64,000 nt of DNA from Alphaproteobacteria bacterium PA4. Lineage in GTDB: Bacteria; Pseudomonadota; Alphaproteobacteria; Sphingomonadales; Sphingomonadaceae. Below, in pieces: positions 15,707 through 25,818 of the stretch. The stretch lies in contig NKIQ01000010.1 in the NCBI GenBank assembly GCA_002256005.1, forward strand, positions 38,963 to 102,962. Reading direction: 5' to 3'. The notes below the pieces were generated by a model. That model searched no databases. It had not been told where the DNA came from and worked only from the letters and a program-made list of their open reading frames with translations. The position numbers were made by a program, and so were the translations under genes. Numbering within the stretch: the first letter of the stretch is position 1; each line of letters opens with the position of its first letter.

Positions 15707-18700
15707 TTAGAAGGACATTCCCAAGGTTGCCCTGACGGCCTGATCGTCATTGTCGTTGCCGAAGAGTGCGGAGTAGCTCACCGAGAGTTTTGCGCGCTTC
15801 GAGAGGTTAAATGCGGCATCGGTTTGCAAAAGCGCAGATGAGCGATCCATGGCAACCGAGCGGATGCGGCTGGTCTGACCCGTTGCCGGAAGACCGATAA
15901 GCGTTGCCGCATCACGGTTGCCGGCAATGGCCTGCCAGGAGACGCTGCTGTTGAGGAGGACACCCGTCGCACCGACCTCGCCGCCGATTCGCATGCCAAG
16001 ATTGGTCAGAGTGATGTCGTAGCTCTGCTTTGCAGCCGACAGCGCCGCAGTTCCACCGGCTTCGTTCAGAGCCCCCATCGCCGCCTTCACATAACTGAGC
16101 CTGGCAAATGGCTCGATATGTGTATCGGGTCGCTTGCCGAGGTCAAAACCAAGCTCGGCAAAGACCTGATATCCGGTGCCGTGGGTGGTACCGACAAGCG
16201 TCTGCGCCAAGCCCGGAATCGACACCACCCGGTTGCCCCTGGCACTGAGCCCGGCCACACTCGCGCCGACATTGGCGATGATCCCACCCGGCTTGCGATA
16301 GCCGGCGTAAAGGCTGCCGCCGGTGCTCTCGATATCGCTGGTGCCTGCGAACGTGCGATAGTCGATATCGGTTGCGGTATAATGGAACATGCCGCCCAGG
16401 GTCAGTCCGTCGCGTGACCAGTCCACACCAGTCAGCACACCTTTTTGCGTTGTCGAGTAGCCGCTGGCGTTCGGGTTGGACCGCGCACTGCCCCAGGCCC
16501 CGGCACCGCGCAGCCAGACCGTCACTGCGGCATCGCCCTTGTCGACGGTTCGCTGGCTGCCGCCCATGGCAGCAATGCCAAGGTTGAGGCGGTCGAAAGC
16601 CGTCTCACGGATCACACGCGTGCTGTCGAGAACAACGCGACGCTCGATGGCGCGCTGTTCACCCGAGATCTGCTGCAGGGCCTCCGGCGGCGTTGGGCAG
16701 GCCACATACAGCTGGAAGAACGATTGCGGGTTGAACCCTCCGGCCACAGCGCGATCAAGAGACCGTGCCGTCTCGAGCGCATTGCCGCCAAGACCCGGAC
16801 CGCACAAGGTCTCGAGTCGCTGCGGCAGGAGCCGGATGATCACGGCATTGGCGGTATAGTCCACGAACGGATCGAACACGGCTCCAAACCGGTCGAGGCC
16901 CGTTACGGTCCCGAACGTGCCCGACCGCACCGAGCCGCTGGCCACCGTGTAGCTTGCCCCGAACTGGAACGATCCTGTCGGCGACACGGCCATTGTCCCC
17001 GCGACGCTCAGCGCGCCGCTCGCCGTGATGCGGTCATTGGCCGTCGGCACGATGTCGACGCTATAGGCTCCTGCCAGTGACGCTGCGCCGGTCGCGGTCA
17101 GGGTTGCGACATTGGTGGTGCCGGGCGCGCCGGGACTGACCGAGCCACCCGCTTGCACGTTGATGGCACCAACGGTGCCTGTGCCGGTCAGGGCCGCGCC
17201 ACTGTTGACGGTCACCGCGGAGGCCAGGCTGCCAGGCACGTTGAGTGTGCCGCCTGCAACCACGGTCGGGCCAGCGTAGCGACTGGCACCCGACATGGTC
17301 AGCAGCCCGGTTCCCGTCTTGACGAGGCCGCCGCTGCCGCTCACCACACCCGTTACGGTCAGCGTATTGGCGCCCGTGGCCAACGTGCCAACGCCTGCTG
17401 TCGAGATCGTGTTGGCAAGCGAGAGGTTATTGGCGCCCGCAACCAATGTGGTGCCATCGGCCATAGCCAATATGCCCGTGCCAAGCGCGCTCGCCGTGCC
17501 TATCGAGATCGTGCCGGCATTGAGACGCGTGCCGCCAGCGTAGGTGTTGGCAGCGTTGAGTGCGAGCGTGCCGGTACCCGCCTTGGTCAGCGCGGTGCCG
17601 CTGACGACACCAATGCTGCTCATCGCCGTGCTGGCTATCGTCTCGAGTGTGCCGCCGCCAGTGCCCAGGGTTATCGCGCGGGTGGTCGCAAGGCTGGCTG
17701 TCGTGCGCAGTGTGCCGCCGGCCAGAGTGATGCCGGCGGCCGGGATGCCAAGGCTGGCATCCTGGCCGACCGCCACGGTGGTGCCGGTGATGACGGTGCC
17801 GCCAGTATAGCTGTTGGTACCCGTCAGCACCAAAACTGCACCGGCGACAGGCCGGCTGTCGATCACCGACAGCGGGCCCTCACCCGAGATCACGCCGGCC
17901 AGCGTGAACAACTCCCCGTTCACATCGACCGTGGCGCCACCGGCAATGGCAATGCCGTTATTGACGAGCAGGTTGGCGGCACCGGCCTGCAAGGTCGTGC
18001 CGCTTGACATCGCCAGGCCACCGCTACCCAGCGCGCTGTTGGTACCAACCCGAATCGTTCCCGCGGTCAGCGCCGTGCCGCTGGTGTAAGCGTCGGCGCC
18101 GTTCAGAACCAGCGTGCCCGATCCGATCTTGGTGAGGATTCCAACTCCCGAGACAATCCCGGAAAGGGTGAACGTATGCGCCTGGGTATCAACCGTAGCC
18201 ACCGACGGCACCACACCATCGATGCTCACATCATTGGCGAGCGTCAGGCCGGCAGCGAAGGCCTGCAGCATGGTCCCGTCGGCAAGGCTCACAAGGCCCA
18301 TTCCGAGCGCGCCGCTGTTCCCCACCGCCAGCGTCCCGGCGCTGACAACGGTCCCGCCCAAATAGCCGTTGAAATCTGTCAGGATCAGCCGCCCAAAGCC
18401 CTGCTTCGACAGGCTGCCCGTGCCACTGACCGCAACGGCAAGCGTGGCATCAAGGCCGGTGTCGACATGCACAAACCCGCCCGTTCCCAGATCAAGGCCG
18501 CCACCCGCGCCCGTCTGGAGACGATAGTCACCTGTCACGAACTGAAGACCGGTAAACGCCTGCACGCCATCGACCGTGACTGTTCCCGTTGCGCCCCCAA
18601 ACACCCCAACGTCACTATCCCACGGCCCGTTGGCGTTGCCGGTCGGTGTCGTCCAGTTGGTGTTTGCAGCGTTCCAGACCGCCGTGCCACCGCGGCCGCC

Positions 18701-21700
18701 GACCACGTTGCCAGCAGTCGAGTTGGGTCCGTCCCAGTAGCCGATGTCGATCGGCCCCAAACCGGATGACACAATGAGATTGACCTGTCCGCTCACCGCC
18801 GTCTGGATCACGCCCGACAAGTTATTGGGCAACGGCGAGAGAATATCGAGGCCGTTGTCCGTCAGAGCGTTGCCATAGTTGATCAAGCGATAAACGCCGA
18901 TCCCGAAATTGCCGCCGACGCTCTGCGTTACCGATATCTGACCGTCCAGCGCCAAATTGCCGGTCACCGTCACGAGATCATTGAGCGGCCCCCCTACAAC
19001 ATCGGCCTGGCCAAGTTCAAAGTCGAGAAGCGTGGTCGGCGCCAGCGCCAGGTTGCCCACAACGTTGAGCTGACCAACACTGTTGCCGGGCGCAAGGCGG
19101 CCCGCCACCAACGCATTGGAGCTGTACACAGTCCCGTTCCCGGACACTGTGGTCGACACGCCTGCCGTAACGCTCGTGGCACGAACCGACGACGCCGCAT
19201 CGCGGAGCTTGAGCTCGCCATTCGCAAGCGTGATCGAGCTTTCAGGCCCAACCCCCGCATCCAACGTTGCCCTTGCTACCGGGTCGGTCGAGGCCTGGAG
19301 CGTAATCATGCCTGTGCTGAGTGCGTCGTTGTTGAGGATAACGGTGTCAAAATTCACGAAATCGGCTGCGCCGAGCTCCCGCACGGCTCTTGTCGCCGTC
19401 TCGATCTGGAGGCGGTTGTCGATCCGGGCGCCGCCGCCATCAACGCTGCCCGCCTGGATGCCGGTTCCGAGCAAGACATAGCTGTTGCCGCTGCCGCTGA
19501 ACCGCACGTCGCCCGATATCGTGCCGGCGTTCTCCACACCGACACGCGCGCTTGTTGCAGAAATCGCGACCGTGCTTCCCGCCTGTGCAGTGACGACGCT
19601 GTCGGCATTGTTTGCCCAGACGATAGCGGAAGCACCAAGCACAACCTGGTCCGTGACCATGACCACAGTCTCGTTCTCGACCCGGCCACCAAGGATGCTC
19701 ACCCGCGCCGCGGCAAGGTCTCCAGCGGTCAGCCGAAGTGTGCCCAGCCCGGTCTTCTCGACGAGCTCGAAGTTCTGGAAGTTGTCGCCGTCAACAACGC
19801 GCAGGTTGCCATTGCGCACATCGAATGCAGCGACATCGGCGCCGGCACCACCATCTACAACACCGTTTTGCAGGGCACGATCGGCAAGCTCGTAGCGGTC
19901 GTCGTCGCGGCCCAGGGTAACCGCGCCATCGATGCGTCCGGCATTGATTACCCTTTGCGAGCCCGCTTCCCCAATAACGCCTGCCAATCCGGTTGTCAGC
20001 GCCGAGCCTGCATCGACTGCGAGCGTTGTGCTCGCCGCCATCTGCAGTTCGCGCGCAACGGCAAAGGTGGCATTGCTCGCCACCCGCAACGTGCCGCCGG
20101 CGAGATCCGCCCTTCCTATCGAGCCGTCTGCTGCCAGTACCAGGCTGCCACCGCCAGCCTTGCGGACGCTATCGTCAATGTTGCCGGTCAGGCCGGATGC
20201 CAAAGTGAGGACATAGCCCTGCGAATCGATAGTGACACGCGTATCTGTCGGCGCATCAACCACGACTGTATTGGCAAGGGCCACGTCAGCGGCCGCCTGC
20301 AATGTTGTGCCGTTGGCAAGGTTGACTGCGCCGCGTCCCAGCGCCGTATCGCTCCCAACCGCCAACGTCCCGGCGCTTACAAGGGTGCCGCCGCCATAGC
20401 TGCTCACCCCGTCAAGCACCAGCCGTCCGGCCCCCCGCTTGTCGAGCGTGCCGGCACCTTTGATTGCAACCGAGATGCGCGTGTCGAGTGCTTCATCGAC
20501 ATGGATGAACGCACCGGCGCCCAGCGCGAGCGCGCCGTCGGCGCCCGCAACCAGATGATAGTTGTTGGTGACAAATTGCAGGCCCATGAAGGCCTGCACA
20601 CCGTCGACGGTGACCTTGCCGGTTGCGCCGCCGAACACACCGACACCCAGGTCCCACGGGCCGTTGCCGTCACCCGGCTGGGTGGTCCAGTTGGTCGTGG
20701 TCGAATCCCATCTGGCAGTGCCGCCACGGCCCCCGACAATGTTTCCAGGGGTGGTGCCGGTGCCGTCCCAATAGCCGATGTCGATCGGTCCGCCCCCGCC
20801 GCCAGTAATGACTAGGTTGACCTGACCCGCAACGCCAGTCTGCACGGTGCCCAAGAGCCCGTTCGGCAAAACGCCGGCAATATCCAGCACATTGTCGGTG
20901 ATGCTACCGCCATAGTTGATCAGCCGGTATACACCGGCGGCAAAGTTGCCACCCCCGCTTTGCGCAACGGTCAGCCGGCCATCGAGCACCAAATTGCCGT
21001 TGACGCTGACAAGATCGTTGAGTGGGCCTCCGACAACGTCTGCGGCACCGAGTTCGAAGGCCAAAAGCGACGTCGAGGCGAGTGTGAGGTTCCCCGCAAT
21101 GGTCAAATGGCCGACGCTGTTGCCAGGCGAGATCGTACCTGCAACGCTGGTGTTGCCAAACACCGTGCCGTTACCGGATAGTGTAGAATCCGCTGCAGTC
21201 GTCACCAATGCGGCGCGCACCGAACTGGCACTGTCACGCACATTGAGCTCGCCCCGCGCCAGTGTGATCGATGAGTTCACGGATCCGGCATCCAGCGTCG
21301 CCGTAGTCGCCGGATCGGCAGCAGCCGTAATCACGTAGCGGCCCGCAGCGCCCAGGGTCGGGTTCAGTACAATGTCCTCGAACTGCGCAAACTGCCCCTC
21401 CGTCAGCGTCCGTGCCGAACCCGACGCCGTGTCAATCCGCAGAACATCGACGCCACCGCCACCGACGGAGGCGCCTGAAACCGTCCCTGTAGCCGTAAGC
21501 TCCAGTCGATCATTGTTCAGCCCAAGCGAGATGCCCCCGGTTATCGCGCCCGCATTGAAGACACGCTCGATCCCCGAGACAGTGGCACTGTCATCGTCGG
21601 AGGCGATGCCAAAGCCGGTGCCATTGCCATCCGAATCGCCGGATATGGTCGCTCCCACAGCATTGAAGATGTCCGTGACGGTGCCATTGTCAGCGGCATC

Positions 21701-24700
21701 AAAGATATAGACAGCATCGCGACTCGCGATGACCTTGCCACCTGCCTCGTTTCGGAACACCCCACCCAGGATGATGTTCACGGCATCGCCCTCGTCGGTC
21801 TGTGTCGCAAGAATCTCGCCCGAATTGCGCAAGTCGGTGGCGTTGTCTGCCTGAAAGGTGTTGACCCCACGCAACAGGCCCCGGTTCTCAACGCTCACAG
21901 CACCTGCATCGCTGCTGATATAGATTGCGCCTTCGCGTCCCTGGTTATTGCCGAGCGGCGCGCTGATCGTCCCGCCGACCTCGTTCAGGATGGAGCCACT
22001 CCCCTCGAGGATGGCGATACCAGCCTTGCCGGTACCCGCAGCGTTGGTGCGGATCACCCCGCCCGTCTTGTTGGTTATGCTGGCGCCGCCGAATATCCTG
22101 ACATGGATGCCGTTGTCGAAGCCCTCGACCAGGCCGGAGTTCTCGAGCGTGCCAAACGAATCACGCGCCAGAAAAATGCCATAGCTTTCGCTTCCCGTGA
22201 TATCTCCGGTGTTGAATATCGCCGTTGTATCACCCGACTGGCCTTCGAGATTGAGCCCGAGATTGCCGCTGATGATGCCACTGTTTTCCAGACGGCCAGT
22301 CGCGCTGAACTTGACGAACGTGGCGACGCCGGCACTGCTCGAAATGGAGCCACTGTTCCGGAAAACGCTCGATTCAGAGTCGGCTCCCGCAAATTCCTGA
22401 ATTACAGCGCCTTGATCCCGGCCTGAAATGCTGCCTGCGTTGTCAAATCGGGTCGCGCGTCCGGCCTGGACGCCCACCAACGTTCCGCTGATGCTCGCCC
22501 CCACCTCGTTCACCAGCGAAAGGCTTCCGTCGACCTCGACACCAACGCCGAAGAATCCGGTCGCCGCAATGTTGCCACCAGTGCGATTGACCAGGTCGAC
22601 GTGCACGCGCGACTTGTTCGCATGAATGCCCTGGTTGACACCGGAGATGCTACCGCTGTTGCGGACGGTCAACACCGTGTTGGCAAAATTATTGAATAGC
22701 GATGCCTGCACAGCCGCATTTGATGTCGATGTTGACGTAATTGTTCCCGAAGATCGGTTGTCAAGCGTGCCGCCATAGTTAAACGAAACGCTGCCTTTGA
22801 TCAGACTGCTGTTGTCGACCGAACCACTGGACGGAGACGACGATCCATTCTGCAGTCCACCAAGACTGACGGTGCCGTTTGTGACAGCATTTGGTGCGTT
22901 GATGTATCGACCGCCGGCATCCTCGATGAAGACAGCCGTGCCGTCACTGCGGGACGTTATTGTTCCGTTATTGACGATATCAAAGGCGAGAGCGCTGTTG
23001 AGGCGCCCGGCGACGGTGACCGTAGTCGCATAGGCCGTTATGAGGCCGTCGTTGACAAAATTGGAGGCGAGGTTGCCGCGTGCATTGACACCGCGACCAA
23101 ATCCCGAACTGGCCGAAGTTTCTTCAATTCGACCATCTGGCCCGTTATAAAAAAGCAGCGGACCTGCCGCATAAACGGTCGTCGACCCTGAGCTCGTGAT
23201 GGTCCCGTGATTAACCAAAGCAGCGGACAAGAGGGATTCCGAGAAGTTAACGGCGCTTGTGGATCCATCCGGCGCAAAGCCGGGTCCAGCCGAGTTGCTC
23301 GTGAAAATAGTGGCGCCGCGTTCATTGATTACCGATCCGCCGCCGAGGCTGATGCCCCTGACGTTGCCACCGATGCTGCCACCACTGACCACCGCCCCGA
23401 CACCGTCAAGGACCGATCGATTGATGACATTGGCAGCCGCTTTGAAGACGCTGATGCCCGAGATAGCGCCATAGACGGTACCGCTGTTGTCGATCGATGG
23501 CCGCACTGGGCCAATTCCGGTTGTCTCGAAACCGAAAATCCCGTGCCCTTCATAGAACAGGGGCGAAAAAAAGGTGATGTTGCTCGTCCGGATGATGCCG
23601 CCGGCCTGGTTGACGATGACTGCGTCGCCACCGGCAAAGGAAATACTGTTGATATGGCCTTCGATGGTGCCGGCATTGGTTATGCGTACTTTCCCGTCGG
23701 AAGCATGGGTCACCCCTCGCGAGGCCAAACCGAGAGGCGCATCGAAGAACGCGAAATTCTCTCCCGGAATGAAGCCGATGCGAGAGTTTGCGCCGTTGGT
23801 AATATCGAGATCGTAACGCAGGTCGGAAGAGAAACCCTGGGTTGGCGATTGGCCGCTTGCGAGTTTTGCAACGCTCACCGGGCCGATGCTGCCGCCATGA
23901 TTAACGATCACCAGTCCGCTTGCCGGACTGAAGCCGTCGTCATCGGGATTCTGGTTGATCGCTATCCCGCCGATACTGCCGGTATTGTCGATCCTGACAA
24001 GGCCGCGTCGCAGGTCGATTGAGTCAAAACGGGGGGCACCAGCGCCAAATAGTCCGGGTGCAACCCTGCCGATAATCGTGCCGCTATTGGTAATTTGCGT
24101 TTCGCCGCCGGGGATGCCGCGGGCGTCCCGGAACGTCAGAGCCGATGCGGAGCCGCTGTCAATAGCGCCGCTGTTCGTGATGACCGATCCGACTGCGCTT
24201 GCGAGATCGATACCAACGGTCAAATAGCCATCAGCCCCGGTCACTGCGACCGTGCCGAAATTGTTAAGATTGATTGGCGCATTGGCGCGAACGGCGGGTG
24301 CGAAATTCCCCTGGATCAGCCCCCCCGAGTCGACAGTGACGCTGGATCCCGGGCCGAGTAGCTCGATCCCTGGAAACACAAGATAGGCGTTGCGGTTGCC
24401 AAATATCGTGCCGCCGGCGGCCACCCGCACTTCGCTGTTTGATCCCGTCCGGATGCCACCGCCGGGGTTAAGTTTGCCCGGTGTGACACCGACTGTTCCG
24501 CACACGACGAACCGGTTGGCGCCCGCGCCATCGATTGCGAATGGAATTGTCGTGGCAGGCGAATCGAGATTCACCTTCCCGCTGGTATTCGCACCGGTCG
24601 ACACGATTATACTTTGCCCATTAGTGAGAAAAAACTCATCGTTGGACGAATTTTTCGGTACGATAATTGGGTTCGCGAGTTCGATATTGCCGATTTCAGT

Positions 24701-25030
24701 AGGACAGATCTGCGCCATTGCCGGCCGATGCGCCAGCAGCAGCCCGAGCACGACCGTACTCACGCCAACTTTTAGAAGACCGGGGATGCGCAAGTCATTT
24801 AAAGGCCCTCGGCCGCCATCGGTCTCCTGATACCGCAATCTGTAAGCACGCAGCGTGTCGTCTGGTAAGCTAGACCCGGACCCGATCTTCCGAGCCGCGC
24901 GCACAGGCGCGTTCTCCAAGAAAGCGACCCCTCTCTTCGTAACGGTCATTTTCTGGCCCCCCCTACCTACAATCCGAATGTTTACGGTTGAAGCATTGAC
25001 GCCGCGACGATTAAACCATTGCCTTTTCAT
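15707..25030 (-). CDS. Giant type Va autotransporter, 3107 residues
   Basis: The C-terminal 273 residues (from AVTVWLRGAGAW) form an autotransporter beta-barrel ending VRATLGMSF, with the terminal Phe recognised by the BAM complex. Before it lies a linker helix region (GEQRAIERRVVLDSTRVIRE). The passenger is a long beta-helix, first with repeated I-x-N-x-G-x-I rungs, then with passenger-associated repeats such as GTLTKIGSGTLVLNGADAYT-like units. The hydrophobic signal sits unusually late, at about residues 86-105 (VGVSTVVLGLLLAHRPAMAQ). A long pre-signal or a later start (for example Met28) must therefore be considered. Two large passenger modules of about 2.03 kb are tandem duplicates. The likely role is surface adhesion or biofilm. 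The gene has lower GC than its flanks and no protease motif was seen. Confidence 0.92.
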   Translation of the reverse strand: MKRQWFNRRGVNASTVNIRIVGRGGQKMTVTKRGVAFLENAPVRAARKIGSGSSLPDDTLRAYRLRYQETDGGRGPLNDLRIPGLLKVGVSTVVLGLLLAHRPAMAQICPTEIGNIELANPIIVPKNSSNDEFFLTNGQSIIVSTGANTSGKVNLDSPATTIPFAIDGAGANRFVVCGTVGVTPGKLNPGGGIRTGSNSEVRVAAGGTIFGNRNAYLVFPGIELLGPGSSVTVDSGGLIQGNFAPAVRANAPINLNNFGTVAVTGADGYLTVGIDLASAVGSVITNSGAIDSGSASALTFRDARGIPGGETQITNSGTIIGRVAPGLFGAGAPRFDSIDLRRGLVRIDNTGSIGGIAINQNPDDDGFSPASGLVIVNHGGSIGPVSVAKLASGQSPTQGFSSDLRYDLDITNGANSRIGFIPGENFAFFDAPLGLASRGVTHASDGKVRITNAGTIEGHINSISFAGGDAVIVNQAGGIIRTSNITFFSPLFYEGHGIFGFETTGIGPVRPSIDNSGTVYGAISGISVFKAAANVINRSVLDGVGAVVSGGSIGGNVRGISLGGGSVINERGATIFTSNSAGPGFAPDGSTSAVNFSESLLSAALVNHGTITSSGSTTVYAAGPLLFYNGPDGRIEETSASSGFGRGVNARGNLASNFVNDGLITAYATTVTVAGRLNSALAFDIVNNGTITSRSDGTAVFIEDAGGRYINAPNAVTNGTVSLGGLQNGSSSPSSGSVDNSSLIKGSVSFNYGGTLDNRSSGTITSTSTSNAAVQASLFNNFANTVLTVRNSGSISGVNQGIHANKSRVHVDLVNRTGGNIAATGFFGVGVEVDGSLSLVNEVGASISGTLVGVQAGRATRFDNAGSISGRDQGAVIQEFAGADSESSVFRNSGSISSSAGVATFVKFSATGRLENSGIISGNLGLNLEGQSGDTTAIFNTGDITGSESYGIFLARDSFGTLENSGLVEGFDNGIHVRIFGGASITNKTGGVIRTNAAGTGKAGIAILEGSGSILNEVGGTISAPLGNNQGREGAIYISSDAGAVSVENRGLLRGVNTFQADNATDLRNSGEILATQTDEGDAVNIILGGVFRNEAGGKVIASRDAVYIFDAADNGTVTDIFNAVGATISGDSDGNGTGFGIASDDDSATVSGIERVFNAGAITGGISLGLNNDRLELTATGTVSGASVGGGGVDVLRIDTASGSARTLTEGQFAQFEDIVLNPTLGAAGRYVITAAADPATTATLDAGSVNSSITLARGELNVRDSASSVRAALVTTAADSTLSGNGTVFGNTSVAGTISPGNSVGHLTIAGNLTLASTSLLAFELGAADVVGGPLNDLVSVNGNLVLDGRLTVAQSGGGNFAAGVYRLINYGGSITDNVLDIAGVLPNGLLGTVQTGVAGQVNLVITGGGGGPIDIGYWDGTGTTPGNIVGGRGGTARWDSTTTNWTTQPGDGNGPWDLGVGVFGGATGKVTVDGVQAFMGLQFVTNNYHLVAGADGALALGAGAFIHVDEALDTRISVAIKGAGTLDKRGAGRLVLDGVSSYGGGTLVSAGTLAVGSDTALGRGAVNLANGTTLQAAADVALANTVVVDAPTDTRVTIDSQGYVLTLASGLTGNIDDSVRKAGGGSLVLAADGSIGRADLAGGTLRVASNATFAVARELQMAASTTLAVDAGSALTTGLAGVIGEAGSQRVINAGRIDGAVTLGRDDDRYELADRALQNGVVDGGAGADVAAFDVRNGNLRVVDGDNFQNFELVEKTGLGTLRLTAGDLAAARVSILGGRVENETVVMVTDQVVLGASAIVWANNADSVVTAQAGSTVAISATSARVGVENAGTISGDVRFSGSGNSYVLLGTGIQAGSVDGGGARIDNRLQIETATRAVRELGAADFVNFDTVILNNDALSTGMITLQASTDPVARATLDAGVGPESSITLANGELKLRDAASSVRATSVTAGVSTTVSGNGTVYSSNALVAGRLAPGNSVGQLNVVGNLALAPTTLLDFELGQADVVGGPLNDLVTVTGNLALDGQISVTQSVGGNFGIGVYRLINYGNALTDNGLDILSPLPNNLSGVIQTAVSGQVNLIVSSGLGPIDIGYWDGPNSTAGNVVGGRGGTAVWNAANTNWTTPTGNANGPWDSDVGVFGGATGTVTVDGVQAFTGLQFVTGDYRLQTGAGGGLDLGTGGFVHVDTGLDATLAVAVSGTGSLSKQGFGRLILTDFNGYLGGTVVSAGTLAVGNSGALGMGLVSLADGTMLQAFAAGLTLANDVSIDGVVPSVATVDTQAHTFTLSGIVSGVGILTKIGSGTLVLNGADAYTSGTALTAGTIRVGTNSALGSGGLAMSSGTTLQAGAANLLVNNGIAIAGGATVDVNGELFTLAGVISGEGPLSVIDSRPVAGAVLVLTGTNSYTGGTVITGTTVAVGQDASLGIPAAGITLAGGTLRTTASLATTRAITLGTGGGTLETIASTAMSSIGVVSGTALTKAGTGTLALNAANTYAGGTRLNAGTISIGTASALGTGILAMADGTTLVAGANNLSLANTISTAGVGTLATGANTLTVTGVVSGSGGLVKTGTGLLTMSGASRYAGPTVVAGGTLNVPGSLASAVTVNSGAALTGTGTVGAINVQAGGSVSPGAPGTTNVATLTATGAASLAGAYSVDIVPTANDRITASGALSVAGTMAVSPTGSFQFGASYTVASGSVRSGTFGTVTGLDRFGAVFDPFVDYTANAVIIRLLPQRLETLCGPGLGGNALETARSLDRAVAGGFNPQSFFQLYVACPTPPEALQQISGEQRAIERRVVLDSTRVIRETAFDRLNLGIAAMGGSQRTVDKGDAAVTVWLRGAGAWGSARSNPNASGYSTTQKGVLTGVDWSRDGLTLGGMFHYTATDIDYRTFAGTSDIESTGGSLYAGYRKPGGIIANVGASVAGLSARGNRVVSIPGLAQTLVGTTHGTGYQVFAELGFDLGKRPDTHIEPFARLSYVKAAMGALNEAGGTAALSAAKQSYDITLTNLGMRIGGEVGATGVLLNSSVSWQAIAGNRDAATLIGLPATGQTSRIRSVAMDRSSALLQTDAAFNLSKRAKLSVSYSALFGNDNDDQAVRATLGMSF

Positions 25031-25045
25031 AAAATCAACTTCGCT

Positions 25046-25105
25046 TTAACGAACCAGAAAGTTAACCAATGCTATACTTTCGGCGGCCAGATCGCGTTCC
25101 GCCAT
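25046..25105 (-). CDS. 19-residue ORF directly upstream of the autotransporter gene
   Basis: The product is MAERDLAAESIALVNFLVR. It has one of the best ribosome-binding sites in the window (AAGGAGG, with a spacing of about 7 bases to the ATG at 25105). Its stop is 15 bases before the autotransporter ATG, which itself lacks a good Shine-Dalgarno. It may be a leader peptide that couples or attenuates translation of the giant gene. An alternative is that it marks the remnant of a longer gene. Confidence 0.45.
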   Translation of the reverse strand: MAERDLAAESIALVNFLVR

Positions 25106-25127
25106 GTTCAATCCTCCTTGCAAACAG

Positions 25128-25361
25128 TCAAAGAGACGAGGAATCGCTATTTTCGATTTGAGCTATTGTCGCAACGCCCATGATGGCAGTTGGCAGGAGC
25201 ACGGTCCGGTCAAGTTCCGCCGGCGTTAGCGCAGGGCTTGAAGTATGGACGTTGTCGTAATTTTTCTGGTAAAGAAATAATGCCTCACCAACTACGCCAT
25301 CCTTGAATCCGCATCTCTGCGCTTCTTCCAGCAATGCCACGACCGCAGCATCCGAGATCAC
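25128..25361 (-). CDS. Small hypothetical protein (77 residues)
   Basis: The frame opens at a GTG at 25361, two codons after an in-frame TAA. It encodes an ordinary-looking soluble sequence (VVALLEEAQRCGFKDG and TPAELDRTVLLPTAIMG). Its stop lies 22 bases before the 19-residue ORF, in the same direction as the autotransporter. No clear ribosome site and no family were recognised. Composition is lower in GC than the surrounding chromosome. Confidence 0.38.
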   Translation of the reverse strand: MISDAAVVALLEEAQRCGFKDGVVGEALFLYQKNYDNVHTSSPALTPAELDRTVLLPTAIMGVATIAQIENSDSSSL

Positions 25362-25470
25362 AGATTATTGTCCCAGCCGCGAGCTAGGTTCTCTTATTCA
25401 GCATAAAGAGCAGCATTGCCGGCACATTCTCTAGCCATAAGAATATAAGACAGAAGTCAAAGAAGTTAAT

Positions 25471-25656
25471 TTAAGACTGTGCCTCTCCAAACTGAATGCA
25501 TATCTTGTCATCCATCGCTTTGTTATTTATAGGTAACGCTAGATATGCCATGGAGTTTAGAAATGACTGTAGCTTGAACTTGGCATCTGCCGAGAGATAT
25601 TGATTTTCATCGTTGGAGAAATGCTCTGGGGTGGGTCGTGAACTCATAAAGGTCAT
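25471..25656 (-). CDS. Small hypothetical protein (61 residues), low GC
   Basis: The product contains PTPEHFSNDENQYLSADAKF and ends near KICIQFGEAQS. A GGAGA sequence lies 9 bases before its second ATG, so translation may start at Met4. The codon use is AT-rich and foreign to the region. Its first 25 bases are part of an inverted repeat (25632-25656) matched at 25794-25818. No family was recognised. Confidence 0.35.
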   Translation of the reverse strand: MTFMSSRPTPEHFSNDENQYLSADAKFKLQSFLNSMAYLALPINNKAMDDKICIQFGEAQS

Positions 25657-25818
25657 TCTCCGTCATGACCCGAGGTGGCCAAATGGCCAGGCGCGCGAGC
25701 GCTGGCGGGCCTGCAGCCCCCGGCAAGCTCGTGCAACGACGCCATTTGGCCACCTCGGGTCACCCGAAGGGCTGCTACAGGCCGTGCCGGGGCATGACAT
25801 TCATGAGTTCACGACCCA
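25632..25818. repeat. Nested inverted repeat (family C) at the edge of the duplicated segment
   Basis: The outer arms, 25632-25656 and 25794-25818, are inverted copies matching at 23 of 25 positions. The inner arms, 25667-25687 and 25741-25761, are a perfect 21-base inverted pair. The interior 25678-25743 is collinear over 66 bases with 63935-64000 at the right end of the window. The right outer arm overlaps the start of the 388-base direct repeat. The rest of the gap up to the beta-lactamase stop holds no gene that can be supported. Confidence 0.88.
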
